Of a stretch of DNA of 64,000 bases, positions 48,139-56,722 are shown one piece after another (positions within the stretch are counted from its first letter, which is position 1; each line of letters begins with the position of its first letter). Under the pieces are notes generated by a model. That model had not been told where the DNA came from and searched no databases. It worked only from the letters and a program-made list of their open reading frames with translations. The position numbers and the translations under genes are program-made. The stretch comes from Rhodanobacter sp. GTDB lineage: Bacteria; Pseudomonadota; Gammaproteobacteria; Xanthomonadales; Rhodanobacteraceae. Location: the NCBI GenBank assembly GCA_040371205.1, contig AP031382.1:310001-374000 (forward strand), read 5' to 3'.

Positions 48139-48798
48139 TCACTTGCCCTTGTTCGCCGCGTCCAGCTCGCGCTTGGCCAGCCACAGCGTCACGGCGGACA
48201 GCTCGTCCAGCGTCTTGACGTGTGCGACGCGGTATTTGCCGTCGATCACGATGCTGGGCGTGCCGTCCACGCCCCATTGCTGGATCAGCGCGAGGTCGGC
48301 CTTGAGCTTGGCGGTGGCGGCATCCGAGGTGGCAAGGCGCATGAACTCCGCGCGGTTCACGCCCTCGCGGGCGTAGAAGTCGGCGAGGTCATCCAGCGAG
48401 TTCATCGGATAGTGCTGTGTGAACTTTTCCTTGAACAGTTGCAGGTGGGTGCGATCCACCACGCCCAGCTTGTCCGCCGCGTAATAGGCACGTGCGAACG
48501 GCAGCCATTCGGCGCTGAAAGGAGCCGGGACCAGCTCGAACTTCACGCCTGGGGGCAGCGACTCTTTCAGTTTCTCGGCGAGCGGCGCGAAATGGGCGCA
48601 ATGGATGCAGCCATAGGAGAACACCTCGGCCACTTCCACCTTGCCCTCGCTGCTGTAGCGCTCGTGCGGGCCGGGCAAGGTCACGTACTGGTCGCCCTCG
48701 GTGTACGGCGCGGCCGTGCCGGATTGGGCGGTGCAGGCGGTGGCCAGCAGCAGGCCGGCGAGCAGGGTGAAGGTGCGCAGACGGGCGAGGTGTTTCAT
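48139..48798 (-). CDS. dsbA: thiol:disulfide interchange protein DsbA/DsbL, lipoprotein form
   Basis: A 219-residue oxidant of secreted-protein cysteines. The signal LLAGLLLATAC ends in a Cys22, suggesting lipid anchoring although its -3 residue (Ala) is atypical. Active site C64IHC67 within YGCIHCAHF, and cis-Pro motif GTPSIVIDGKYRV. The mature domain has the thioredoxin fold with a helical insertion. Second of two tandem dsbA genes (55 bases after the other); the pair lies downstream of cytochrome c4. Confidence 0.92.
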   Translation of the reverse strand: MKHLARLRTFTLLAGLLLATACTAQSGTAAPYTEGDQYVTLPGPHERYSSEGKVEVAEVFSYGCIHCAHFAPLAEKLKESLPPGVKFELVPAPFSAEWLPFARAYYAADKLGVVDRTHLQLFKEKFTQHYPMNSLDDLADFYAREGVNRAEFMRLATSDAATAKLKADLALIQQWGVDGTPSIVIDGKYRVAHVKTLDELSAVTLWLAKRELDAANKGK

Positions 48799-48853
48799 GA
48801 CGTGATGCTCGGTACGGGGACGGAAGGACGAAGGGCAGGGCGCGGCCATGGGC

Positions 48854-49756
48854 TCACTTGCCGGCGGCTTCCTTCGCCACCAGCCACTGGGTCAGCTCGA
48901 TGGCGCGCTGCACGGTGTGCACGTCGGAGGGCGAGAAACGGTACTTGCCGTCCACCACGATGGTGGGCGTGCCGGCCACGCCGTAGGCCTTGATGAGGTC
49001 GTCGGCCTGCTTCATCTTGGTGTTCACCGAGAAGGAGTTGGCCACCGCCACGAACTCCTTGGGGTCGACGCCGAACTTGGCGTAGAACTTCGCGATGTCC
49101 TCGATCGTCGGCCAGTCCGCCTTGGGCTTGGGACGGCCGAGGCTGAGGTCGTAGGTAGCCGTTTCGCCGGTCTGCCAGGTGGCGTCGAAGAAGGCGTCGT
49201 GGGCCTTGGCGCGCACGCCCAGCGCCTGGGCGGCGAAGAACGCACGCTGGTACACGGGCCAGTTTTCGTCGGGGCGGAAGGCGGCGGGCAGGTAATGCAC
49301 CACGGCATCCGCCGGCAGGCTCTTTTCGATCTGGTCCATCGCGCCGTGGAAGGCATTGCAGGCCGGGCAGGCGTAGGAGAACACTTCCACGACCTCGATC
49401 TTGTCGGTGGGCATGTACTTGGGCTGGGCCGGATCGATGCGGAAGTAGTCCTTGCCCTCCACCCACTGCCCGTTGTCCACGAAGGGCTGGGCGGCGGGCT
49501 TGGCGGCGGCCGTGGTGGCTGCGGCCGCTGGCGCCGCGCTGGTGCTGGCGGCCGGTTGGGCGGCAGCGGTGCCGGCCGGTGCGGGTGCGGGTGCGGCCGT
49601 GGTGGTCGCGCTGCTGGCAGCGGCAGCCGGTTTGGCAGCGGCCGTGCTGGCCGCCGCCGGCGACGCGGCCGCTGCCGTGGTGCCGTTGTCGGTGGAATGG
49701 CCGCAGGCGGCCAGCGCCAGCAGGGCGGCGCACAGGAACGGCAGACGCTTCAACAT
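48854..49756 (-). CDS. DsbA-family oxidoreductase with disordered Ala/Thr/Pro linker, lipoprotein
   Basis: A 300-residue relative of DsbA. MLKRLPFLCAALLALAAC18 is a strong lipobox. Residues 20-90 are an almost pure Ala/Thr/Pro/Ser spacer, then the thioredoxin domain with FSYACPACNAF (C130PAC133), cis-Pro AGTPTIVVDGKYRF. The dipeptide Pro-Ala differs from the Pro-His of E. coli DsbA and from the Ile-His of its neighbour, which should change the redox potential. ATG start with GAGG upstream. Upstream of the second dsbA and 67 bases after cytochrome c4. Confidence 0.9.
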   Translation of the reverse strand: MLKRLPFLCAALLALAACGHSTDNGTTAAAASPAAASTAAAKPAAAASSATTTAAPAPAPAGTAAAQPAASTSAAPAAAATTAAAKPAAQPFVDNGQWVEGKDYFRIDPAQPKYMPTDKIEVVEVFSYACPACNAFHGAMDQIEKSLPADAVVHYLPAAFRPDENWPVYQRAFFAAQALGVRAKAHDAFFDATWQTGETATYDLSLGRPKPKADWPTIEDIAKFYAKFGVDPKEFVAVANSFSVNTKMKQADDLIKAYGVAGTPTIVVDGKYRFSPSDVHTVQRAIELTQWLVAKEAAGK

Positions 49757-49823
49757 GGGATTACCTCGGGGGATGGGCAGAGCGGAAGCAGGCACCCGGC
49801 CGGGCCGGGTGCCGCGGAGTCGA

Positions 49824-50594
49824 TCAGGGGCTGGCGGCGGGTTGCGCCAGGTCGGCAGCGGTGGCCGGATGCAGGCCCTCGACATAGCTGGCCACGGCCG
49901 CGATGTCGTCGGCGTCCAGCTTCTGGGCAATGGCAGGCATGATCTGCGAGTGCGCGTCCTTGCCCCAGGCGTCGCCGCCGTGCCAGGCCTTCAGCACGGC
50001 CTCGACGTACTGCGCGTGCTGGCCTTCCAGCTGCGGAAAGGCCGCGCCGGGATTGCCGCGGCCGTCGATGCTGTGACATGCCATGCAGGCCGGGATGCCG
50101 CGCTTGACGTCGCCCTCGCGAAACAGCTGCTGGCCGCGCTGGACCAGGGCCTGGTCGGCCACGCCGGGCAACACGGTCTTGCTGGCGAAGTAGGCGCCGA
50201 TGTCGTGCATGTCCTGTTCGGACAGCGGCGTGGCCATGCCCAGCATGATCGGGTTCTGGCGCCTGCCGCTCTTGAAGTTCTGGAGCTGGCGGACGATGTA
50301 CTGCTCGCTCTGGCCGGCCAGCTTGGGGTATTGCGGGTCGGTGGAGTTGCCGTCCATGCCGTGGCAGGCGCCGCAGGCGGCGGCCTTGGCCTGGCCCGCG
50401 GCGGCGTCACCGGGCTTGACGGCGGCTTCGGCGGCGGGCGCCGCAGTGGCCGGCGTGGCGGCGGCAGGTTGGGCCGTCGTGGCGGCCTTGGCCGGCGCGG
50501 ACTGGGCCGTCGCTGCATTCGCGCCCAAGGCGAGCATCAGGGCTGCGGCGGAGCCCAGCACGGCGGGTCGAAAACCTGCGAACCGAAAACCCAT
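49824..50594 (-). CDS. dihaem cytochrome c4
   Basis: Periplasmic electron carrier of 256 residues. Signal peptide ending ANA, then an Ala/Pro/Thr linker (30-60), two class I cytochrome domains with C74GACH78 and C170MACH174, each followed by a distal Met (M120 in IMLGMATPLS and the one in SQIMPAIAQ). Such c4 proteins feed cbb3 or other terminal oxidases. First gene of the leftward c4-dsbA-dsbA group; divergent from engB. Confidence 0.92.
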   Translation of the reverse strand: MGFRFAGFRPAVLGSAAALMLALGANAATAQSAPAKAATTAQPAAATPATAAPAAEAAVKPGDAAAGQAKAAACGACHGMDGNSTDPQYPKLAGQSEQYIVRQLQNFKSGRRQNPIMLGMATPLSEQDMHDIGAYFASKTVLPGVADQALVQRGQQLFREGDVKRGIPACMACHSIDGRGNPGAAFPQLEGQHAQYVEAVLKAWHGGDAWGKDAHSQIMPAIAQKLDADDIAAVASYVEGLHPATAADLAQPAASP

Positions 50595-50701
50595 ACACTT
50601 CCCCTCTCAGAAACTGTCGAAGGCTGCCATCGCCGGTCGGTATCGGCGCCACGGGCAGAAACCGTCGGATTATCCCCATGCCTTCGCGCTCCGGTCAAAC
50701 C

Positions 50702-51334
50702 ATGCCCAATCCGCTGCAAGGCGCGCATTTCGTGCTCGCCGCCCATCGCGTCAACCAACTGCCCGCCGACCACGGCGCCGAAGTGGCGTTTGCCGGGCGC
50801 TCCAATGCGGGCAAATCCAGCGCGCTCAATGCGCTGACCGGCCACAAGGGGCTGGCGCGCACCTCCAAGACGCCGGGCCGCACCCAGCAGATGGTGGCGT
50901 TCGCGTTGCCGCCGCTGATGCAGGGCGAAGGCGAGGCGCCGCTGGCCGCGCGCCTGATCGACCTGCCCGGCTACGGCTACGCCAAGGTGCCGGAGGAACT
51001 GCGCGCGCACTGGAAGCAGGAAATCGACGCCTACCTGCACCGCCGGCAAAGTCTGCGTGGCGTGGTGCTGATCGCCGACATCCGCCATCCGCTCAAGGAG
51101 TTCGACCGGATGATGCTGGACTTCTGCTTCGCCACCGGCCTGCCTTGCCACCTGCTGCTGACCAAGGCCGACAAGCTCTCGCGCAACCAGGCCGCGCAGG
51201 CGCTGGCGGCGATGCGCAAGAGCTTCCCCGACGGCTTGCACGCCACCGCGCAGGTGTTCTCCTCGCCCGCCGGCACGGGCGTGGACGAGGCGCGCGAGCG
51301 GGTGGTGGAACTGCTGCGCACGCCGCGCGGGTGA
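50702..51334 (+). CDS. engB: ribosome biogenesis GTPase EngB/YsxC
   Basis: A 210-residue Era-like GTPase needed for 50S assembly. G1 GRSNAGKSS, G2 TSKTPGRTQ, G3 DLPGYGYAKV, G4 TKADKL, G5 SSPAG. Start placed at ATG 50702 (MPNPLQGAHF) since it aligns with E. coli; an in-frame ATG at 50678 would add 8 residues. Divergent from cytochrome c4. Confidence 0.95.
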   Translation: MPNPLQGAHFVLAAHRVNQLPADHGAEVAFAGRSNAGKSSALNALTGHKGLARTSKTPGRTQQMVAFALPPLMQGEGEAPLAARLIDLPGYGYAKVPEELRAHWKQEIDAYLHRRQSLRGVVLIADIRHPLKEFDRMMLDFCFATGLPCHLLLTKADKLSRNQAAQALAAMRKSFPDGLHATAQVFSSPAGTGVDEARERVVELLRTPRG

Positions 51335-51356
51335 CACCGCGGCGTGTATGGCGCGG

Positions 51357-51848
51357 TTAGGCCGACACGTGTTCCATGAACACCGCGCACAGTGCTTCCA
51401 TGCCGGCACGGTCGTCCTCGTCGAAGCGCGCCACCTGCGGGCTGTCCACGTCCCACACGCCGAGCAGGCTGCCGTCGGCCTTCACCAGCGGCACCACGAT
51501 CTCCGATTGCGAGGCGGCGTCGCATGCGATGTGGCCGTCGAAGTCGTGGACGTCGCGCACCACCTGGGTCTGCCGCGTCTGCGCGGCAGTGCCGCATACG
51601 CCGCGGCCCAGCGCGATGCGGATGCACGCGGGCCTGCCCTGGAACGGGCCGACCACCAGTTCGCTGCCGTCGTAGAGGTAGAAGCCGCACCAGTTGAGGT
51701 CGGGCAGGCTGTGGAACACCAAGGCGGAAAAATTCGCCGCGTTGGCGATCAGGTCGCGTTCGCCGGCAAGCAGGCCGCGCGCTTGCTGCGCGAGGTCGGC
51801 GTAGTGCTCCCGTTTGTCCGCATGCGCCTGCGTCTTGAGTTCGAACAT
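51357..51848 (-). CDS. msrC: free methionine-(R)-sulfoxide reductase (GAF domain)
   Basis: A 163-residue GAF-fold enzyme reducing free L-methionine-(R)-sulfoxide, with thioredoxin as recycler. The three catalytic cysteines are C75, C85 and C109, with the same spacing of 10 and 24 as in E. coli (84, 94, 118). Core motifs NWCGFYLYDGSELVVGPFQG, RGVCGTAA, and SEIVVPLV are intact. Divergent from bioD; a TATTAT box lies between them. Confidence 0.94.
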   Translation of the reverse strand: MFELKTQAHADKREHYADLAQQARGLLAGERDLIANAANFSALVFHSLPDLNWCGFYLYDGSELVVGPFQGRPACIRIALGRGVCGTAAQTRQTQVVRDVHDFDGHIACDAASQSEIVVPLVKADGSLLGVWDVDSPQVARFDEDDRAGMEALCAVFMEHVSA

Positions 51849-51907
51849 GGCGTGGGTCCGCTGGCAAAGCCCGTATTATGCGCGCATCTCACGGAGGGTA
51901 ATGGCGC

Positions 51908-52627
51908 ATGAGCCAGATTGAACATGGCGAAGGCCGGGCATCGTCATCCGCGCCGGGTACGGCATGGTTCGTCGCCGGCACCGACACCGGCATCGGCAAG
52001 ACGCACGCCGCCTGTGCCCTCCTGCACGCGCTGCGCGCGACGGGCCTGCGCGCCACCGGCATGAAGCCGGTGGCCAGTGGCTGTGTCGAAACGCCGCAGG
52101 GTCTGCAGAACGAGGATGCGCAGGCCTTGCGTATGGCCAGCAGCGGATCACTGCCGCCATACGCGCACAGCAACCCGGTGGCGTTGCGCGATGCCTTGTC
52201 GCCGCACTTGGCCGCCGCACACGCAGGCGTGACGATCGCGTTGCCGCCCTTGCGTGCCGCATTCGATGCGTTACGTGCCGCCCACGACGCCGTGGTGGTG
52301 GAGGGTGTGGGCGGCTGGCGCGTGCCGCTGGCGCCGGGGCTGCTCGCCTCCGCCATTCCAAAGCAGTGGGACTTGCCGGTGATCCTCGTGGTTGGCCTGC
52401 GTCTGGGTTGCCTCAACCATGCGCTGCTCAGCGTGGAGGCGATCCGCGCGGACGGCTGCCGGCTGGCCGGCTGGATCGGCAACCGTGTCGATCCGGCGAT
52501 GGAGGCGGTCGAGGAAAACCTCGCCACCTTGCACGAGCTGCTGCCCGCGCCCTGCCTCGGCGTGTTGCCGCACGGTGTGCCGCCGGAGCGGGCGGCTACC
52601 GCCATCGATCCCGCCATCCTCAGCTAA
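51908..52627 (+). CDS. bioD: dethiobiotin synthetase
   Basis: A 239-residue enzyme closing the ureido ring of biotin from diaminopelargonate, CO2 and ATP. P-loop GTDTGIGKTHAACAL (residues 24-38), MKPVASGC with the catalytic Lys, VEGVGGWRVPL, and GNRVDPAM. A GGAGGG ribosome site lies upstream. The rest of the bio operon is not in the window, so bioD is detached from bioABFC here. Followed by a small gene only 9 bases later. Confidence 0.93.
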   Translation: MSQIEHGEGRASSSAPGTAWFVAGTDTGIGKTHAACALLHALRATGLRATGMKPVASGCVETPQGLQNEDAQALRMASSGSLPPYAHSNPVALRDALSPHLAAAHAGVTIALPPLRAAFDALRAAHDAVVVEGVGGWRVPLAPGLLASAIPKQWDLPVILVVGLRLGCLNHALLSVEAIRADGCRLAGWIGNRVDPAMEAVEENLATLHELLPAPCLGVLPHGVPPERAATAIDPAILS

Positions 52628-52636
52628 GGAGACGCC

Positions 52637-52987
52637 ATGACCCAACGCAACCACTATTACCTCAGCATGGCCGACCTCGCCCAGGCGCGTGGCAGCGATG
52701 CGGCGTTGAGCTGGGACGGCGCCGGCCCGGCCGACCTCGCCGCCGCATTGCAGGAGGCGCTGCGCAGCCATACGTTGTTCGAACGCTGGCGCGCGAAGCA
52801 GCCGGACCCCGATGCGGTCGATCAGGCGCTGGGCGCCATCGACGCGCAGGCCGAGGTGCAGGCGCGCGTGGTCGACCTGCACGTCGACATCGACGTGCTC
52901 ACCAGCCTGCCGATGAGCCTGCTGCGCCAGCGCCTGAATTGGCTGGCCGGCACGGCGTGGCAGTTGCGCGACGTGCGCCCCGCCTGA
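52637..52987 (+). CDS. small hypothetical protein downstream of bioD
   Basis: A 116-residue cytosolic, helical protein (MTQRNHYYLSMADLAQARG start). AAGGAG sits 7 bases before the ATG, so it is expressed; it lies 9 bases after bioD, suggesting one operon. The C-terminal half has a coiled-coil-like, acidic appearance (VDQALGAIDAQAEVQARVVDLHVDIDV). No family recognised. Confidence 0.7.
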   Translation: MTQRNHYYLSMADLAQARGSDAALSWDGAGPADLAAALQEALRSHTLFERWRAKQPDPDAVDQALGAIDAQAEVQARVVDLHVDIDVLTSLPMSLLRQRLNWLAGTAWQLRDVRPA

Positions 52988-53095
52988 CCTGGCTCGCGCC
53001 GGATTACGCTGCACTGCCGCTGGCAAAAGGCGCCGTGCTGTCGTTACATTCGGTAACTTCTGCCCGCGCCTCGGCGCACCGACCGGGAACTCAGC

Positions 53096-55294
53096 ATGCT
53101 TCGCCTACGCTCCATCGTCATCGCCACCAGCATCGCCCTCGCTGCCTGCTCGCAGGGTTCCAACGAGCCGGCCAAACCCGCGCCGGCCAAGCCCGCCAGC
53201 GCCGCCGCGCCGGTGGCCGATGCCGTCGCCGTCAATCCGTTCTTCGCCGCCAGCACGTTGCCGTTCCAGGCGCCGCCGTTCGACAAGATCAAGGACAGCG
53301 ACTACCAGCCGGCCATCGAAAAGGGCATGGCCGACCAGCTCGCCGAGTGGCAGAAGATCGCCGACAACCCCGCCGCGCCCACCTTCGACAACACCTACGT
53401 GGCGCTGGAGAAGAGCGGCGTGCTGCTCAATCGCGTGATGGAGGTGTTCAACGGCGTCGCCAGCGCCAACACCGACGACGCGCTGCAGAAGGTGCAGGAG
53501 GAAGAGGCGCCCAAGCTCGCCGCGCACCAGGACGCGCTCTACCTCGACAGCAAGCTGTTCGACCGCGTGCAGAAGGTCTACGACGAGCGCGATTCGCTCA
53601 AGCTCGATCCCGAGTCGCTGCGCCTGGTGGAGGTGACCTACCGCCAGTTCGTGCACAACGGCGCCAAGCTGTCCGACGCCGACAAGGCCAAGCTGAAGGC
53701 GCTCAACCAGCAGGAGTCCACGCTGGAGGCGCAGTTCAACAACAAGCTGCTCGCCGCCACCAAGGACGGCGCGCTGGTGGTGGACGACAAGGCCAAGCTG
53801 GCCGGCCTGCCGGACGAGGACATCGCCGCCGCCGCGCAGGCCGCCAAGGACCGCGGGCTGGCCGGCAAGTGGGTGATCGTTCTGCAGAACACCACGCAGC
53901 AGCCGGCGCTGCAGTACCTGAAAGACCGCGACACCCGCAAAGCGCTGTTCGAGGCCTCGTGGAACCGCGCCGAGAAGGGCAACGCCGACGACACCCGCGA
54001 CATCATCGAGCAGCTTGCGCAGATCCGTGCGCAGGAGGCCAAGCTGCTGGGCTTCCCGAACTACGCCGCGTGGACGCTGCAGGACCAGATGGCGAAGACG
54101 CCGGAAGCGGTGATGAGCTTCATGGACAAGCTGGCGCCCGCCGCGGTGGCGCGCGCCAAGCAGGAAGCCGCCGAGATCCAGGCGCAGATCGACAAGGACC
54201 AGGCCGCGCTGCACCAGCCCACCTTCAAGCTGGAGCCGTGGGACTGGCAGTACTACGCCGAGCAGGTGCGCAAGGCCAAGTACGATCTCGACGAGTCGCA
54301 GATCAAGCCGTACTTCGAGTTGAACAACGTGCTGCAGAACGGCGTGTTCTACGCCGCCAACCAGCTCTACGGCCTCACCTTCAAGGAGCGCCACGACATT
54401 CCGGTGTACAACCCGGACGTGCGCGTGTTCGAGGTGTTCGACAAGGACGGCAAGTCGCTGGCGCTGTGGTACTGCGACTACTTCAAGCGCGACAACAAGA
54501 ACGGCGGCGCGTGGATGGACAACTTCGTCGGCCAGTCCAAGTTGCTCGGCACCAAGCCGGTGATCTACAACGTCGCCAATTTCACCAAGCCCGCGGCGGG
54601 CCAGCCCGCGCTGCTGTCGATGGACGACGTGATCACCATGTTCCACGAGTTCGGCCACGCCCTGCACGGCATGTTCGCCGACGAGGAATACCCGAGCCTG
54701 TCCGGCACCAACACCGCTCGTGATTTCGTGGAGTTCCCCTCGCAGTTCAACGAGCACTGGGCCGTCGATCCCAAGGTGTTCGCGCACTACGCGACGAACT
54801 ACCAGACCGGCAAGCCGATGCCGCAGGCGCTGGTGGACAAGATGAAGAAGGCCCGCCTGTTCAACGCAGGCTACGACATGACCGAGCTGGTGGCCGCCGC
54901 CATGCTCGACATGAACTGGCACATGCTCGGCGCCGATGCGCCCAAGCAGGACGCGGACAAGTTCGAAGCCGCGTCGCTGAAGAAGGACGGCGTGGACCTC
55001 AGCTACGTGCCGCCGCGCTACCGCTCCAGCTACTTCCTGCACATCTGGAGCAACGGCTACTCGGCCGGCTACTACGCCTACCTCTGGACGCAGATGCTCG
55101 CCGACGACGCCTTCGAGGACTTCCAGCAGCACGGCGGCCTCACCGCCGCGAACGGCCAGCGCTTCCGCGACATGATCCTCTCGCGCGGCAACACCGAGGA
55201 GCTGTCCAAACTCTACAAGGACTGGCGCGGCCAGGACCCCAGCATCGAGCCGATGCTGATCAACCGCGGCTTGAAGGCAGAGTCGAAGAAGTAA
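53096..55294 (+). CDS. M3-family peptidyl-dipeptidase (Dcp-like), lipoprotein
   Basis: A 732-residue zinc metallopeptidase that removes C-terminal dipeptides from peptides. Signal MLRLRSIVIATSIALAAC18 is a lipobox, so unlike cytosolic E. coli Dcp it is exported and lipid-anchored. Zinc motif H517EFGH521 with the third ligand E546 in DFVEFPSQF; the thimet-oligopeptidase helical fold spans the whole length. Preceded by a GTTAC/GTAAC inverted repeat (53043-53057) of unknown meaning, and followed by a strong terminator. Confidence 0.94.
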   Translation: MLRLRSIVIATSIALAACSQGSNEPAKPAPAKPASAAAPVADAVAVNPFFAASTLPFQAPPFDKIKDSDYQPAIEKGMADQLAEWQKIADNPAAPTFDNTYVALEKSGVLLNRVMEVFNGVASANTDDALQKVQEEEAPKLAAHQDALYLDSKLFDRVQKVYDERDSLKLDPESLRLVEVTYRQFVHNGAKLSDADKAKLKALNQQESTLEAQFNNKLLAATKDGALVVDDKAKLAGLPDEDIAAAAQAAKDRGLAGKWVIVLQNTTQQPALQYLKDRDTRKALFEASWNRAEKGNADDTRDIIEQLAQIRAQEAKLLGFPNYAAWTLQDQMAKTPEAVMSFMDKLAPAAVARAKQEAAEIQAQIDKDQAALHQPTFKLEPWDWQYYAEQVRKAKYDLDESQIKPYFELNNVLQNGVFYAANQLYGLTFKERHDIPVYNPDVRVFEVFDKDGKSLALWYCDYFKRDNKNGGAWMDNFVGQSKLLGTKPVIYNVANFTKPAAGQPALLSMDDVITMFHEFGHALHGMFADEEYPSLSGTNTARDFVEFPSQFNEHWAVDPKVFAHYATNYQTGKPMPQALVDKMKKARLFNAGYDMTELVAAAMLDMNWHMLGADAPKQDADKFEAASLKKDGVDLSYVPPRYRSSYFLHIWSNGYSAGYYAYLWTQMLADDAFEDFQQHGGLTAANGQRFRDMILSRGNTEELSKLYKDWRGQDPSIEPMLINRGLKAESKK

Positions 55295-55318
55295 GCGTCC
55301 ACCTTGATGCAAGCATGG

Positions 55319-55346
55319 AAAGGCCCGCCGGTTTGGCGGGCCTTTT
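55319..55346 (+). terminator. rho-independent terminator of the M3 peptidase
   Basis: Perfect 11-bp stem AAAGGCCCGCC (55319-55329) and GGCGGGCCTTT (55335-55345) with GGTTT loop, then T-rich TTCAT. Confidence 0.9.
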
Positions 55347-55460
55347 CATATCTCGGTGTCTCGATGGCTGTGGCGAGGGGTTGCGCGGCTGAGCGATGCG
55401 CGTTGCGGCAATGTAAGGTTGGGCCGCAAACTTTCCACATCGTTTGCCTGGGGGAAACGC

Positions 55461-56666
55461 ATGTCTCATGCCGCAGGGTGGTTGCCGGTTCGCTTTGCGC
55501 TGCTCGTCCTTGGTCTGGCCATGGTCACGCCGGCAGCGCTGGGCGACAGCTGGCCACCCGCCACGACCAAGGTGTACTTGTCGTCCGACCAAACGTGGCG
55601 CCTCACCGTGACGCCGCGCGCCGTCTCCGGACCGTTGGAGTACTTCGAGGACAAGGCTGTGGGCCGCAAGGATGCCGGTGCGTTGCCGGGTAATCTGCAA
55701 AAGCGGGCGCAAGGGTTCATGGAGCATCTGGAGCACGGCCACTGGCGTGCCGTGTGGAACGAGCCCTTGCTCAACGAGGTGAGCCCCGTCACGGCGATCG
55801 TGTCGCGCTCCGGATTGGCGGTGACGTTCGATAACTGGTTCAGCGTGGGATACGGCAAGGATACCGTGGTGATCTACGACGGTCGCGGCAAGCCCGTGCG
55901 CGCGCTGGGATTGGACGACTTCCTGCCGAAGGCCTACATCGAGGCTCTGCCGCACAGCGTCAGTTCCATCAGGTGGGGAGACGAGCATCGTTTCTCCGTC
56001 GACGGCAAACAATTGATCCTGCGTGTCGTGGTGCCAAACGAGAATCCGGCCAAGGCATGGACCGATCCGAGCGCAGCGCGTGTCGAGCTGGCCTTCGACA
56101 TGGCGAACGGGCAGGAATTTGCCCCTGACGAGCCGGCATGGTCCAGGGCCATCGCGCAGGCGAATCGGGTCGATGCGGCGTTACGTGCCGAAGAGGCCAA
56201 GCAGGAGGCTGCCTTCATGGCGCCGCTGGTCGCTCCGCGCAGCGATGTAGATGTCGACTGGCATCGTTATCTGATAGAGGCGTTCTTCAGAATCGACCCG
56301 GATTGGAAGGATGGTTATCCGGCCACCATGGTTCTTCGATTACCACAGCGCAAGGACTATCCGGTTTCGGTCGACTTCCTCAAGGATGCGCTGCATGGCG
56401 ATCTGTACAGGCACGGTGTGACCATGATCGCGTCGCCCTCGCAGGACAACCTCGTGCGCGTGCTGACCCATATCGCGGCGAAGGTGCCGCATGGATGGCT
56501 GAAGGATGTCCGGATTTATGTGGCGGTGGACAATGCACACACCGCCGCAGTGGCAAAAGCGCTGGCGCCCACGGGGGCGACGTACATCCAGCTGAATCCG
56601 GATGTTGCCATCCCGCAAAGCAAGGCACGCCTCGACGCTTATCTGGCTAGGAAAAGCGAACAGTAG
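55461..56666 (+). CDS. exported protein of unknown function
   Basis: A 401-residue secreted protein. Signal peptide MSHAAGWLPVRFALLVLGLA, cut near ALG-DS. The mature protein is beta-rich in the first half (KVYLSSDQTWRLTVTPRA, VIYDGRGKPVRALGLDDFLP) and alternates strands and helices in the second (LRVLTHIAAKVPHGWLKDVRIYVAV), ending Lys-rich. No family recognised. ATG with GGGGGAAACGC upstream. Convergent with gshA. Confidence 0.72.
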   Translation: MSHAAGWLPVRFALLVLGLAMVTPAALGDSWPPATTKVYLSSDQTWRLTVTPRAVSGPLEYFEDKAVGRKDAGALPGNLQKRAQGFMEHLEHGHWRAVWNEPLLNEVSPVTAIVSRSGLAVTFDNWFSVGYGKDTVVIYDGRGKPVRALGLDDFLPKAYIEALPHSVSSIRWGDEHRFSVDGKQLILRVVVPNENPAKAWTDPSAARVELAFDMANGQEFAPDEPAWSRAIAQANRVDAALRAEEAKQEAAFMAPLVAPRSDVDVDWHRYLIEAFFRIDPDWKDGYPATMVLRLPQRKDYPVSVDFLKDALHGDLYRHGVTMIASPSQDNLVRVLTHIAAKVPHGWLKDVRIYVAVDNAHTAAVAKALAPTGATYIQLNPDVAIPQSKARLDAYLARKSEQ

Positions 56667-56722
56667 CTCGTCATCAGCCGGGCTTCCGTTCCTTCCGTTC
56701 AACGAGGGGGCGGCGGATGGCC

